NCBI GenBank assembly: GCA_002067325.1
Contig: MVQY01000072.1
Coordinates: forward strand, 1-27,831
From: Methanobacterium sp. PtaU1.Bin097
GTDB lineage: Archaea; Methanobacteriota; Methanobacteria; Methanobacteriales; Methanobacteriaceae
Length of the DNA: 27,831 bases
Direction: 5' to 3'
Position numbers and translations under genes: made by a program
Shown here: positions 15,995-23,383 of the stretch, piece by piece
Layout of the letters: the number at the start of each line of letters is the position of its first letter
Numbering within the stretch: the first letter of the stretch is position 1
Notes under the pieces: generated by a model
Database searches by the model: none
The model's input: only the letters and a program-made list of their open reading frames with translations
What the model was told of the DNA's origin: nothing

Positions 15995-17383
15995 TTACAC
16001 GGCTATCAACCATGGTGCGAAGGTCATCACAGTTAACAGTACTATTATGGTCACCATAATTCCTATTATAACCAAAGGCACTCCTGCTTTGAATATCCCG
16101 GGTATATTGATGTATCTGGTCCCGTAGGCCATCGCTACTGTAGGATCTGCCATTGGTAACATGAAGGATAGTGAACAGGCTATGGCCACTGGTACGGCGT
16201 AAATTCCCACTGGTAAGTTTTGAGCGCTTGCTAAAGTCACCGCGATTGGTATTAGAATTGCTGCCAGTGCGATGTTGGACATCACCTGTGTGATGGTGAC
16301 TGCGATGACCATCAACACAATCATAATGAGTATGGTAGATGCGTTTGGTCCTAAAAATGCCACTATATCACTTATCAACCAATTGGCTGCTCCAGTTCCC
16401 AGTAATGCTGCTCCGAGTGAGAGTGCTCCTCCGAAGAATATTATCAATCCCCAATCAACTCCGTTTTGAGCGTCTTTCCAATCTATGACCTTGAATGCAA
16501 ATAGTAGTACGGCACCTATTAATGCCACTGAAAAACTGTCGAGCCCGGTAATACTGGTTGTAACCCATAATCCTATGGTAAATAAAAGAATTGCCAGTGT
16601 ATATTTTTCATTCCTACTCATGGGTCCTAAAGATTCTTTTTTAGCGGCTATAGTTTCCAGTCCACCTATGATTCCTTTTATCTCTGGTTTGTAGATGAAT
16701 CCCAGCCATTTCCAGATGATGGTCATCATGATGAATGCTATGGGGAATCCAAAGATCATCCAGTTTAAAAAGGGCAGGTGGGTGTATGCGGCTGCCATTA
16801 GGTTTGGGGCGGTTCCGATTTCTGTACCAAATCCACCAGCCAGGGAGCCGAAGGATCCACCCAGAACCATGGATTTGGAGAAGTTACTTTTACCCTTTTC
16901 TGGATCTTTAACTCCCATTAGTGGTAAGATTTCCTTAACAATGGGAAGCATCATGGCGTAGGCCACCACATTCTCGATAAAGGCTGATAAAAGCCCTGTG
17001 GAAAAAACAACAGTGAAAACGCTTCTATCTGGGGTGGTACCGAATTTGTTGAGCATGTTGTAGGTCAGTCGTGATGCGAGTCCGCTTTTACGAATAGCCT
17101 CGGCAATGATGAAACCACCGATCATCAGGAATATGATGGGATTGGCAAAACCAATGACTGCGTCGGTAAATCCGGCCACTCCAATTATGGGCTGGATGAA
17201 CAGTATTAACAGTGATGTAACTGCTAAATGTAAAGCTTCAGTTACCCACATGACTATGGCGAAAAGTAAAAGTGCAAGGGCAGAATGTCCTGCAAAACTT
17301 AAACCAGGGGTAGGAATAAGCATAACAGCAATAAAAGCCAGTATAGCTAGGGGAATTCCTAAAACTTTCAGATTTATATACGT
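15995..17383 (-). CDS. DASS/SLC13-type anion transporter
   Basis: Polytopic membrane protein (about 11 segments) of the divalent anion:Na+ symporter group (CitT/SLC13-like). Signatures include ALALLLFAIVMWVTEALHL near the N-terminus, the first hairpin AFIENVVAYAMMLPIV, SFGSLAGGFGTEIGTAPN, and the second hairpin VMSNIALAAILIPIAVT. In characterised DASS proteins each hairpin carries SNT; here the triplets read ENV and SNI, so Na+ or substrate use may differ. The first standard start is ATG 17323 (442 residues), but the frame upstream encodes a hydrophobic LKVLGIPLAILAFIAV helix joined to it, and AGGAGG lies at 17391-17396. I place the start at ACG 17383, seven bases after that site, giving 462 residues. 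Substrate (sulfate, dicarboxylate or other) unknown. Confidence 0.87.
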   Translation of the reverse strand, partial: TYINLKVLGIPLAILAFIAVMLIPTPGLSFAGHSALALLLFAIVMWVTEALHLAVTSLLILFIQPIIGVAGFTDAVIGFANPIIFLMIGGFIIAEAIRKSGLASRLTYNMLNKFGTTPDRSVFTVVFSTGLLSAFIENVVAYAMMLPIVKEILPLMGVKDPEKGKSNFSKSMVLGGSFGSLAGGFGTEIGTAPNLMAAAYTHLPFLNWMIFGFPIAFIMMTIIWKWLGFIYKPEIKGIIGGLETIAAKKESLGPMSRNEKYTLAILLFTIGLWVTTSITGLDSFSVALIGAVLLFAFKVIDWKDAQNGVDWGLIIFFGGALSLGAALLGTGAANWLISDIVAFLGPNASTILIMIVLMVIAVTITQVMSNIALAAILIPIAVTLASAQNLPVGIYAVPVAIACSLSFMLPMADPTVAMAYGTRYINIPGIFKAGVPLVIIGIMVTIIVLLTVMTFAPWLIAV

Positions 17384-17532
17384 TTTCGAGCCTCCTGTTA
17401 TTTATAAATAGGTTAAATAATAAATTCAGTATATAAAAAGGTATTTTATAATGATTAATCAATTTTAAAAAAGTTTAAATATTAGAATTTGAGCGGTTTT
17501 TTATTCAATTTTTTTTTAAAAATTAGTAAAAA

Positions 17533-17559
17533 CCTTTATATATTATGGTTCGCATAATA
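17533..17559 (+). promoter_or_regulatory. promoter with 7-bp dyad overlapping the TATA box (zinc-ribbon genes)
   Basis: A TATA-like TTTATATA (about 17535-17542) runs into a perfect inverted repeat, TATTATG-GTTCG-CATAATA (17541-17559). The dyad fills the space between TATA box and expected start of transcription (about 17565), some 30 bases before the first zinc-ribbon gene, and looks like a repressor site. A looser AGTT/AACT pair lies at about 17566-17586. Confidence 0.45.
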
Positions 17560-17596
17560 ACATATAGTTTGTATATTAACGAACTAAAGTGATATC

Positions 17597-17815
17597 ATGA
17601 AAGCAGAAGAAATGTCCCGGAAATGTCCTGAGTGTAATTCACAAGATAAAAAGATCTCCAGAAGGAGTAAGAAGGGAGTATGTATCGATGCATCTTATAT
17701 GGCACATATGCCACAGGAAGATGTGGGTATAATCCGTTGCACAGAGTGTGGATACATCTTTGAATACTGCACTCACCGAAATCCACCATTGAGGGTAAAA
17801 AAATTACTCGTTTAA
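17597..17815 (+). CDS. zinc-ribbon miniprotein, copy 1
   Basis: 72-residue protein with two CxxC knuckles, C10-P-E-C13 and C48-T-E-C51, spaced as in a zinc ribbon, plus C58 and a lone C29. A basic segment DKKISRRSKK follows the first knuckle, and the C-terminus is PPLRVKKLLV. This suggests a small nucleic-acid- or protein-binding factor; no specific function is known to me. The ATG follows a GTGAT box. It is the first of a tandem pair with 45 of 72 identical residues to the next gene, and even higher DNA identity over the first knuckle, so the duplication is fairly recent. The promoter dyad at 17541-17559 suggests regulation. Confidence 0.75.
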   Translation: MKAEEMSRKCPECNSQDKKISRRSKKGVCIDASYMAHMPQEDVGIIRCTECGYIFEYCTHRNPPLRVKKLLV

Positions 17816-17836
17816 TTAATAAATTAGGTGAAGACC

Positions 17837-18055
17837 TTGAAACCAGAAGAAATGTCCCAAAAATGTCCAGAATGTGGTTCAAAAGATAAAAAGATCTCCA
17901 GAAGGAGAAATAGTAAAAGAAGTCAGGATGCATTTTATATACCACATATACCAGAAGGAGATGTGGGAGTTTTTAAATGTACAAACTGTGGCCATATATT
18001 TGAATATTGCACAGACCCACATCCACCACTCAAGGTCAAAAAGAAATTAGTTTAA
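17837..18055 (+). CDS. zinc-ribbon miniprotein, copy 2
   Basis: Tandem paralogue of the preceding gene. I choose TTG 17837: it stands five bases after the AGGTGA box (17826-17831) and gives 72 residues aligning without gaps to copy 1. The GTG at 17828 lies inside that ribosome binding site. Both knuckles (C10-x2-C13, C48-x2-C51) and C58 are kept; C29 is not. The segment between the knuckles (residues 24-30) is the most changed, so the two may differ in target. It is separated from copy 1 by 21 bases and is almost surely in the same transcript. Function unknown; possible roles include transcription or stress-linked zinc-ribbon adaptor (inference). Confidence 0.75.
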   Translation: MKPEEMSQKCPECGSKDKKISRRRNSKRSQDAFYIPHIPEGDVGVFKCTNCGHIFEYCTDPHPPLKVKKKLV

Positions 18056-18083
18056 TTTAGTATCAAAATTTATTATTTCAATT

Positions 18084-19655
18084 TTATATTCGATTTTTAT
18101 ATTTTAATTTTTTAAATTTTATTACAACTTCAGTCCCACCTGTTCGGTTAAGGTTTAGAGTACCTTCCAGCTGATGTACCAGGCTATTTACCATTTTAAG
18201 TCCTAATGTATTACTATTTTCTAATTCAATACCTGATGACAATCCTACTCCATTATCTGCAACTCTTAACTTTATATTATCCGATTTTGATGTGAGTTCT
18301 ACTTTTAAAATACCTTTTCCATCAGGAAAAGCGTATTTTAGGCTGTTGGTTACCAGTTCGTTGATTATTAAACCACAGGGGATGGCGGTGTCGATGTCGA
18401 TTTTAAGATCCTCCAGATTGATCAGCGTTTTGATATTCTTTGATTCAATACCATAGGAATAGAACAGTACAGAGATTAAATCCTCTATGTATTCTTTAAA
18501 GTTTATATCTTTTAAATTGGGGGACTGATAGAGTTTTTCATGGACTATGGCCATGGTTTTAACCCGGTTCTGGCTGTCCTTAAGCACGTTTATAGTTTCT
18601 TCACCTTCCACATAGTGGGTTTGAAGGTTCAGCAAACTGGAGATTATCTGAAGGTTATTTTTCACCCGGTGGTGTATCTCCTGAAGCAGAACTTCTTTTT
18701 CCTCTAAAGATTCTTTAATCTTAAGTTCGACTTTTTTACGCTGGGTTATATCCTTTGAAACTCCAATAATTCCGATAATTTCATTTTTTTCACCATAAAG
18801 AACTGTTTCTCTAAGATCAACATATACCTTAGAACCATCTTTCCTTCTTCCCTCCCATTCCCCAATATATTCTCCTAACTCAAGTATGGTCTGTATATTC
18901 AAGGGTACTTTTTTTTCCAGGTCAAAATTAGAATAGAGTATTTTGATATTTTTACCCAGCATCTCATCTTCCGTGTATCCGTAGATTGATTCTGCGCTGT
19001 CATTCCAGTAAATAATCTTCCCATATGTATCATAGACTATTATACAGTGTCGCACGTTCTTAAGGATATTTAATTGGAACTTTAAGGTTTCCTCACGTTC
19101 TTTTATGAGTTGTTTATCATCCAATAATTTTTTCTTCTCCTGACCTAACTCTCCGATAACACTGGCCGCACTAGTTAAAAAGTCCAGACTTTTGTGGATA
19201 TGATCCTGGGAAAACACAGGGATTTTAGATATCACATCCAGATACTCTTTTTCATCAAAACCGAAAGTGAGAGCCTCTCTACGGAAAAATTCAATATCAG
19301 GTTCTTTTAAGAAGAAGGAACCAACGAAAAAACTGGCCATATGTTCCTTATTGATATAAATAGGCACGTTTACATTGGTCAGGCCGTTTTCGCTGTGATT
19401 TGTGAAGGATAATTTATCATGAAAATCTGCAGCACTTTTTATATAACTTTGAAACATCAGAGGATTTTCGCGATGAATGTTCATGCAGAAATCCTGCCAT
19501 CCTGTATAAACAGGACTGCCATTATGAGTCATTATGTTACCTTCCAGATCAACTAAGGCCCAAGATAACCCGGTTAATCTGTAAAAACTGGTCATCAACT
19601 TCCAAATTTCATTTAGGTTAACCAGTTCCAGAAAAGAATATTTATTAGATTTCAT
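18084..19655 (-). CDS. PocR-PAS sensor histidine kinase (HisKA_2)
   Basis: 523-residue cytosolic sensor kinase without membrane segments. Residues about 8-165 match the PocR ligand-binding domain (LSWALVDLEGNIM, TGWQDFCMNIHRENP, ASFFVGSFFLKEPD), proposed in bacteria to sense small hydrocarbon-type ligands. A linker coiled coil (about 168-195) leads to a PAS domain (about 195-310: IYWNDSAESIYGYTEDEMLGKNI, closing GIIGVSKDITQRKK). The transmitter is HisKA_2: LLQEIHHRVKNNLQIISSLL (His pair 328-329), then the ATPase domain with N box INELVTNSLKYAF and G box ADNGVGL (467-471). No response regulator lies beside it, so it is an orphan kinase. Its stop is 29 bases from the convergent zinc-ribbon pair. 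Confidence 0.92.
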   Translation of the reverse strand: MKSNKYSFLELVNLNEIWKLMTSFYRLTGLSWALVDLEGNIMTHNGSPVYTGWQDFCMNIHRENPLMFQSYIKSAADFHDKLSFTNHSENGLTNVNVPIYINKEHMASFFVGSFFLKEPDIEFFRREALTFGFDEKEYLDVISKIPVFSQDHIHKSLDFLTSAASVIGELGQEKKKLLDDKQLIKEREETLKFQLNILKNVRHCIIVYDTYGKIIYWNDSAESIYGYTEDEMLGKNIKILYSNFDLEKKVPLNIQTILELGEYIGEWEGRRKDGSKVYVDLRETVLYGEKNEIIGIIGVSKDITQRKKVELKIKESLEEKEVLLQEIHHRVKNNLQIISSLLNLQTHYVEGEETINVLKDSQNRVKTMAIVHEKLYQSPNLKDINFKEYIEDLISVLFYSYGIESKNIKTLINLEDLKIDIDTAIPCGLIINELVTNSLKYAFPDGKGILKVELTSKSDNIKLRVADNGVGLSSGIELENSNTLGLKMVNSLVHQLEGTLNLNRTGGTEVVIKFKKLKYKNRI

Positions 19656-19883
19656 AATTAACTGGATTAAATATTAAATTTTCGATTTAAATATGTTTTG
19701 CCTCAATTTAATAGGATGATTAACTATTACATAATTGTAAAAAAAGGTAATGGTCAAAATACAGTTTTTAACTTCATTTGATTACTTTAAGGACGAATTT
19801 CTACATCTTTTTTATATTTCAAAAACATCCTTTTAAGTAGAAACCAAATATTTTATATTTCAAGCTGGATAATCTAATTAGGT

Positions 19884-19968
19884 GCCGGGATAGTCTAGTC
19901 CGGTAAGGCGCAGGATTCGAAATCCTGTTGAGCGATGCTCGTCCTGGGTTCAAATCCCAGTCCCGGCG
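19884..19968 (+). tRNA. tRNA-Ser (anticodon CGA)
   Basis: A complete class II tRNA. Acceptor GCCGGGA (19884-19890) pairs with TCCCGGC (19961-19967), discriminator G19968. The D stem is GTCT/AGGC, anticodon stem CAGGA/TCCTG with loop TTCGAAA and anticodon CGA at 19918-19920, long variable arm 19928-19943, T arm CTGGG-TTCAAAT-CCCAG. CCA is not encoded. It reads UCG serine codons. An AT-rich box (ATATTTTATATTT, about 19847-19860) lies at promoter distance upstream. Confidence 0.97.
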
Positions 19969-20009
19969 TTTTATAAATTTCTAAGGAGTGGTGAAGTTCC
20001 TTTCTCTGT

Positions 20010-20306
20010 TCAATCATTTATTTGATCAACAGAATAAACATTAATATCTAATTCTCTGGCTAAGATATCTTCAACAGCTGCACCGAATGCTTTAAAATGC
20101 TCTGTCTTTAGATGTGAGTCTAGAACATCCTGATTTTTCCACTGCTCCAGCATCATCAGTACATCATCATCTTCAGTACTGGTGTATAAATTATAGCTGA
20201 TACAACCCGATTCTGAACGGCTGGATTCAATTAAATCTTTAGCTTTCAATATGATGTTGTTCCTTTCACCAGGTTTGGCTGTCATTTTGGCGGTTACCAT
20301 TATCAT
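20010..20306 (-). CDS. ABM-domain putative quinol monooxygenase
   Basis: 98-residue antibiotic-biosynthesis-monooxygenase (ABM, YgiN-like) dimeric ferredoxin-fold protein. Features: IMVTAKMTAKPGERNNIILKA, SRSESGCISYNLYTS, the strand VLMMLEQWKNQDVLDSHLKTEHFKAF with the conserved E-x-W and H-x4-H region, and a closing INVYSVDQ strand. Relatives act on quinol- or hydroxyaromatic-type substrates without metal or flavin; in a strict anaerobe a detoxifying or scavenging role is more likely (inference). The ATG follows AAAGGAG. Its promoter region carries the same operator-TATA core as the alcohol dehydrogenase promoter, so it is probably a member of the regulon of the adjacent TetR protein. Confidence 0.88.
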   Translation of the reverse strand: MIMVTAKMTAKPGERNNIILKAKDLIESSRSESGCISYNLYTSTEDDDVLMMLEQWKNQDVLDSHLKTEHFKAFGAAVEDILARELDINVYSVDQIND

Positions 20307-20412
20307 TTTGATTTCTCCTTTAGATTATTCAAACTCTTTAAATTATTCAAATATATTTATTCGACGTGGTAGATTTAGAAATGTTCAAATATTCTCTATT
20401 AACTGGACTGCT

Positions 20413-20435
20413 TATAAACATACCGAACATTCTCT
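20413..20435 (-). promoter_or_regulatory. ABM gene promoter with TetR operator-like site
   Basis: Read leftward, the sequence TTCGGTATGTTTATA (complement of 20413-20427) includes a TATA box and is identical over 15 bases to the alcohol dehydrogenase promoter (21301-21315). The full 14-base dyad at 20422-20435 matches ACCGAACATTCGGT at 12 positions; only the distal arm is imperfect. About 80 bases of leader would precede the ABM start. Confidence 0.65.
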
Positions 20436-20493
20436 CTGCCCAGATGGTAGTGAAACATTGAATTGGAGTTAACTCTAAGAGAAAGTTGTTCAT

Positions 20494-21099
20494 CTATTTC
20501 TTCATATAGGCCCATAAATGATCTATATTTGAAATCATCCGTTTTTCCAGTGGCATCTCGGGCATTCCTACCCACATAATAACTGTTCCCAGTATAGAAG
20601 TCTGGACGAATATGGCAAGTTCATGAGAATCAATATCCTGTCTTATCATGTCCTGAGCCACACCTTCATCCACCACCTCTTTTATGAAGTTTAAAAGGTT
20701 ATGATAGAATTTTTTGTAACTTTCAGCTATCACATCGTATTTTTGAACGCCTTCCATTAAGAGAAGGTGCAAATTTCGATAATATACCTTTTTAGAACTT
20801 ATTTCGTTGATATTTACACATTCTGCTACGATGGACAGCATCACAGTTTGCAATTTCTCTTTGGGAGTGCCTTTAAAACTCCTGATTTGTTCTATGGTTG
20901 AATTGAAATAGTTGAATATGTATTTTTCAATCACTTCAAGTAGCAGTGCATCTTTACTATTAAAGTGATGATAAAAACCACCAGTGGTAGTATTTGAAGC
21001 TTTTATAATTTTGTTTAAGGAAACATCGGTGAATCCTTTTTTTAAAACAAGTTTAAAAGTTGTTTCCATTATTCTAGATTTTGTACCCATCTTAAACAT
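20494..21099 (-). CDS. TetR/AcrR family transcriptional regulator
   Basis: 201-residue TetR repressor. The N-terminal helix-turn-helix is SRIMETTFKLVLKKGFTDVSLNKIIKASN followed by the recognition helix TTTGGFYHHFNSKDALLLEVI; the rest is an all-helical ligand and dimer domain with a hydrophobic ILGTVIMWVGMPEMP segment. It lies between the ABM gene and the alcohol dehydrogenase operon, both of whose promoters share an ACCGAACATTCGGT-type dyad next to TATA, so these are the likely targets. No such dyad is visible before the gene itself. ATG 21099 and ATG 21090 are both possible starts; neither has a clear ribosome binding site. An alcohol, ketone or related compound is a reasonable guess for the inducer. 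Confidence 0.9.
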   Translation of the reverse strand: MFKMGTKSRIMETTFKLVLKKGFTDVSLNKIIKASNTTTGGFYHHFNSKDALLLEVIEKYIFNYFNSTIEQIRSFKGTPKEKLQTVMLSIVAECVNINEISSKKVYYRNLHLLLMEGVQKYDVIAESYKKFYHNLLNFIKEVVDEGVAQDMIRQDIDSHELAIFVQTSILGTVIMWVGMPEMPLEKRMISNIDHLWAYMKK

Positions 21100-21292
21100 C
21101 TTTTTTTACAATAAAAAGCATAAATTAATATTAATCGAGAAATTCGAAAACAACGTTAGTGTATTAGAAGGAACAGATTAATAAATTTTTTCTTTTAGTG
21201 TGTTTTTTCATTCAATATTTAACTGTATTAATTTGGTTTGAATTTAAAGTTTATCCCTCATCACTTAAGTAGTTAATCATTAATCATTACAA

Positions 21293-21318
21293 ACCGAACA
21301 TTCGGTATGTTTATATAT
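21293..21318 (+). promoter_or_regulatory. alcohol dehydrogenase promoter with TetR operator
   Basis: The dyad ACCGAA-CA-TTCGGT (21293-21306) has perfect 6-bp arms and ends four bases before TATA box TTTATATAT (21310-21318). In archaea this covers the TFB recognition element, so a bound repressor would block pre-initiation complex assembly. The core TTCGGTATGTTTATA recurs in the ABM gene promoter at 20413-20427 (complement). Confidence 0.75.
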
Positions 21319-21367
21319 CAGGCCATAGTAAACTAGCATTAATGGCAATTAAGCAGAGGTGATAAAT

Positions 21368-22438
21368 TTGAAAGGACTAGCAATGTTAAAAATAGGAGAA
21401 ATTGGATGGATAGAAAAAGATAAGCCCGCATGTGGCCCAAGAGATGCTATCGTTAGACCAATAGCTTTAGCACCCTGTACATCAGATGTCCACACCGTCT
21501 GGGAAGGGGCAATAGGCGATCGACATAACATGATCCTGGGGCATGAAGCTATAGGTGTAGTAGATGAAGTAGGAAACGAAGTGAAGGACTTCAAACCAGG
21601 TGACAGGGTAATCGTACCAGCTATCACTCCTGACTGGGATTCTGAAGCCGTAGAACGTGGTTTCCCTTCACAAAGTGGTGGAGCATTAGGCGGATGGAAA
21701 TTCTCCAACTTCAAAGACGGCGTATTCGGTGAATACTTCCACGTCAACCTGGCAGACAACAACCTGGCTATTTTACCAGAAGGCATGTCACTGGAAGCAG
21801 CTGTGATGATTCCAGATATGCTAAGCACTGGTTTCATGGGTGCTGAAAACGCCGCAATAGAAATCGGATCCACCGTAGCTGTTCTAGGTATCGGAGCAGT
21901 TGGACTATGTGGTGTCGCCGGTGCAAGACTGCGAGGTGCCGGAAGAATATTTGCAGTAGGTACCAGACCAAAGAGCGTTGAAGTAGCTAAAAAATACGGT
22001 GCTACAGACATAGTCAGCTACAAAAACGGAAATACCGTAGACCAGATACTGGAAGCAACTGATGGTGCCGGAGTTGATGCGGTAATCGTCTCTGGTGGAG
22101 GTCCCGACATCTTAGTCGACGCAATAAATATAGCTAAACCAGGGGCTAAAATTTCCAACAACAACTACTACGGATCAGGATTCGGTGAAGAAGACACCCT
22201 ACCAATCTGCCGTGTAGGCTGGGGATTCGGTATGGCCCAAAAAGATTTAGTCACCGGCCTCTGTCCTGGTGGAAGAGTTAGAATGGAACGACTGGCAGAT
22301 ATTGTGACGCACGGCCGTATGGATCCATCACTCATGGCCACCCATGTCTACAAAGGCTGGGACAAACTGGAAGAAGCTCTACTTCTCATGAGAGAAAAAC
22401 CCAGAGACTTAATCAAACCAGTAGTCCTTCTAGAATAA
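21368..22438 (+). CDS. adh: NADP-dependent zinc secondary alcohol dehydrogenase
   Basis: Medium-chain zinc alcohol dehydrogenase close to Thermoanaerobacter brockii TbADH, which oxidises 2-propanol-type secondary alcohols to ketones with NADP. From TTG 21368 (after GAGGTGAT, 21356-21363) it is 356 residues and aligns with almost no gaps. Zinc ligands C37 (APCTSD), H59 (LGHEA) and D150 (MIPDML) are all present. The NADP determinants G198, R200 and Y218 of TbADH are kept, with S199 replaced by T. The nucleotide loop is VAVLGIGAVGL. A GTG at 21359 lies inside the ribosome binding site and is rejected as start. The next gene, 47 bases on, is F420H2:NADP oxidoreductase, which completes electron flow from alcohol to F420. 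Tight control by the upstream dyad is inferred. Confidence 0.95.
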   Translation: MKGLAMLKIGEIGWIEKDKPACGPRDAIVRPIALAPCTSDVHTVWEGAIGDRHNMILGHEAIGVVDEVGNEVKDFKPGDRVIVPAITPDWDSEAVERGFPSQSGGALGGWKFSNFKDGVFGEYFHVNLADNNLAILPEGMSLEAAVMIPDMLSTGFMGAENAAIEIGSTVAVLGIGAVGLCGVAGARLRGAGRIFAVGTRPKSVEVAKKYGATDIVSYKNGNTVDQILEATDGAGVDAVIVSGGGPDILVDAINIAKPGAKISNNNYYGSGFGEEDTLPICRVGWGFGMAQKDLVTGLCPGGRVRMERLADIVTHGRMDPSLMATHVYKGWDKLEEALLLMREKPRDLIKPVVLLE

Positions 22439-22485
22439 TTTAATTTATTCCTTATTTCTTTTTTTAAATTAAAGGAGTGATGAAA

Positions 22486-23172
22486 ATGAAGATTGCAATA
22501 ATAGGAGGAACTGGTGGCCAAGGTTTAGGGATCGCCATAAGATTTGTCCAGATTGGTGAAGATGTCATAATCGGTTCCAGGACAATGGAAAAGGCCCAGG
22601 CAGCAGTGGATAAAATCAAAGAACTACTGGAAAAAGAGGAAATACCAAACCTCAAAGCAGCAGAAAACCCCGACGCTGCAAAAGAAGCCGATGTACTGGT
22701 TTTAACAGTCCCACTGGCAGCTCAAAGGGCAACTCTTTTATCCATCAAGGAAGGTGCAGCCGGGAAAATATTAATGGACGCCACCGGACCACTCGAATCA
22801 GCGATTGGAGGTTCACCAACTCGATGTTTATACCTTCCCGAGGGAGCAGCCTCAGAAAGAGCACAGAAGATCTTACCTGAGACCAATGTTATATGCGCCT
22901 TCAACAACATAAGCAGCGGAGCTTTAATGAACTTCAACGAACCCATAGACTGTGATTGCCTCATATCAGGTGATGATCTGGAATCAAAAGTAACAGCGGC
23001 CAAATTAATCGATAAAATCCCCGGAGTACAGGTCGTTGACTGCGGACCCTTGGAAAGAGCACAGATCATAGAAAAAATCACCCCCTTGCTCATCGGACTG
23101 AACATCAAAAAGACCTGTAAAGATGGTGGAATTCGAATAACCGGTTTAGACCCCGAATGCAAAATATACTAA
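22486..23172 (+). CDS. fno: F420H2:NADP oxidoreductase
   Basis: Fno/NpdG moves hydride between NADPH and F420. 228 residues from ATG 22486, close to the usual 220-230. It begins MKIAIIGGTGGQGLGIAIRF, the NADP-binding loop, then GEDVIIGSRTMEKA with the S-R that reads the 2'-phosphate, ADVLVLTVPL, and the C-terminal F420 part with CAFNNISSGALMNF and DCDCLISGDD. GGAGTGAT (22474-22481) sits four bases before the ATG; upstream in-frame starts at 22477 and 22480 fall within it. In methanogens using alcohols via NADP enzymes, Fno produces F420H2 for CO2 reduction. It is the second gene of the alcohol dehydrogenase operon and is followed by a hairpin and terminator. Confidence 0.96.
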   Translation: MKIAIIGGTGGQGLGIAIRFVQIGEDVIIGSRTMEKAQAAVDKIKELLEKEEIPNLKAAENPDAAKEADVLVLTVPLAAQRATLLSIKEGAAGKILMDATGPLESAIGGSPTRCLYLPEGAASERAQKILPETNVICAFNNISSGALMNFNEPIDCDCLISGDDLESKVTAAKLIDKIPGVQVVDCGPLERAQIIEKITPLLIGLNIKKTCKDGGIRITGLDPECKIY

Positions 23173-23210
23173 ACTAAATCTCAGTTTTCCCTACTTTCTG
23201 AGAGTTAGTT
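23172..23210 (+). other. stable hairpin directly after the fno stop codon
   Basis: AACTAA (23172-23177) pairs with TTAGTT (23205-23210), and TCTCAG (23179-23184) pairs with CTGAGA (23198-23203), with a single A/G mismatch between and a 13-base loop. It begins within the stop codon of fno. No T-run follows, so it is more likely a 3' stabilising or processing structure than a terminator. Confidence 0.5.
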
Positions 23211-23258
23211 GGTATGGGTGGGATCACAGCCTTTGCTGGAAGAGGGTGTTGTTTATTG

Positions 23259-23315
23259 TAGGGCATCTGTATTAAACTTTTTGCTCAAAAATCTCCCCGG
23301 ATGCCCTATTTTTTT
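23259..23315 (+). terminator. terminator of the adh-fno transcript
   Basis: A perfect 9-bp stem, TAGGGCATC (23259-23267) with GATGCCCTA (23300-23308), with a 32-base loop, is followed at once by seven T residues (23309-23315). This looks like a bacterial-style terminator and separates the alcohol operon from the aspartate dehydrogenase-like gene. Confidence 0.65.
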
Positions 23316-23383
23316 AAATATTCAATAGGGGATGATTTAATAATGGCTTCTAATAATAAAAATAGCTTCTGAAACACAGGCTG

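Noticed and set aside
17595..17945. 116-codon minus-strand frame opposite the zinc-ribbon pair
   Set aside because: It contains an internal repeat only because the plus-strand genes are duplicated.
21349..22011. Long minus-strand frame (220 codons) opposite the alcohol dehydrogenase
   Set aside because: Ser/Pro/Ala-rich antisense shadow of a strongly conserved gene.
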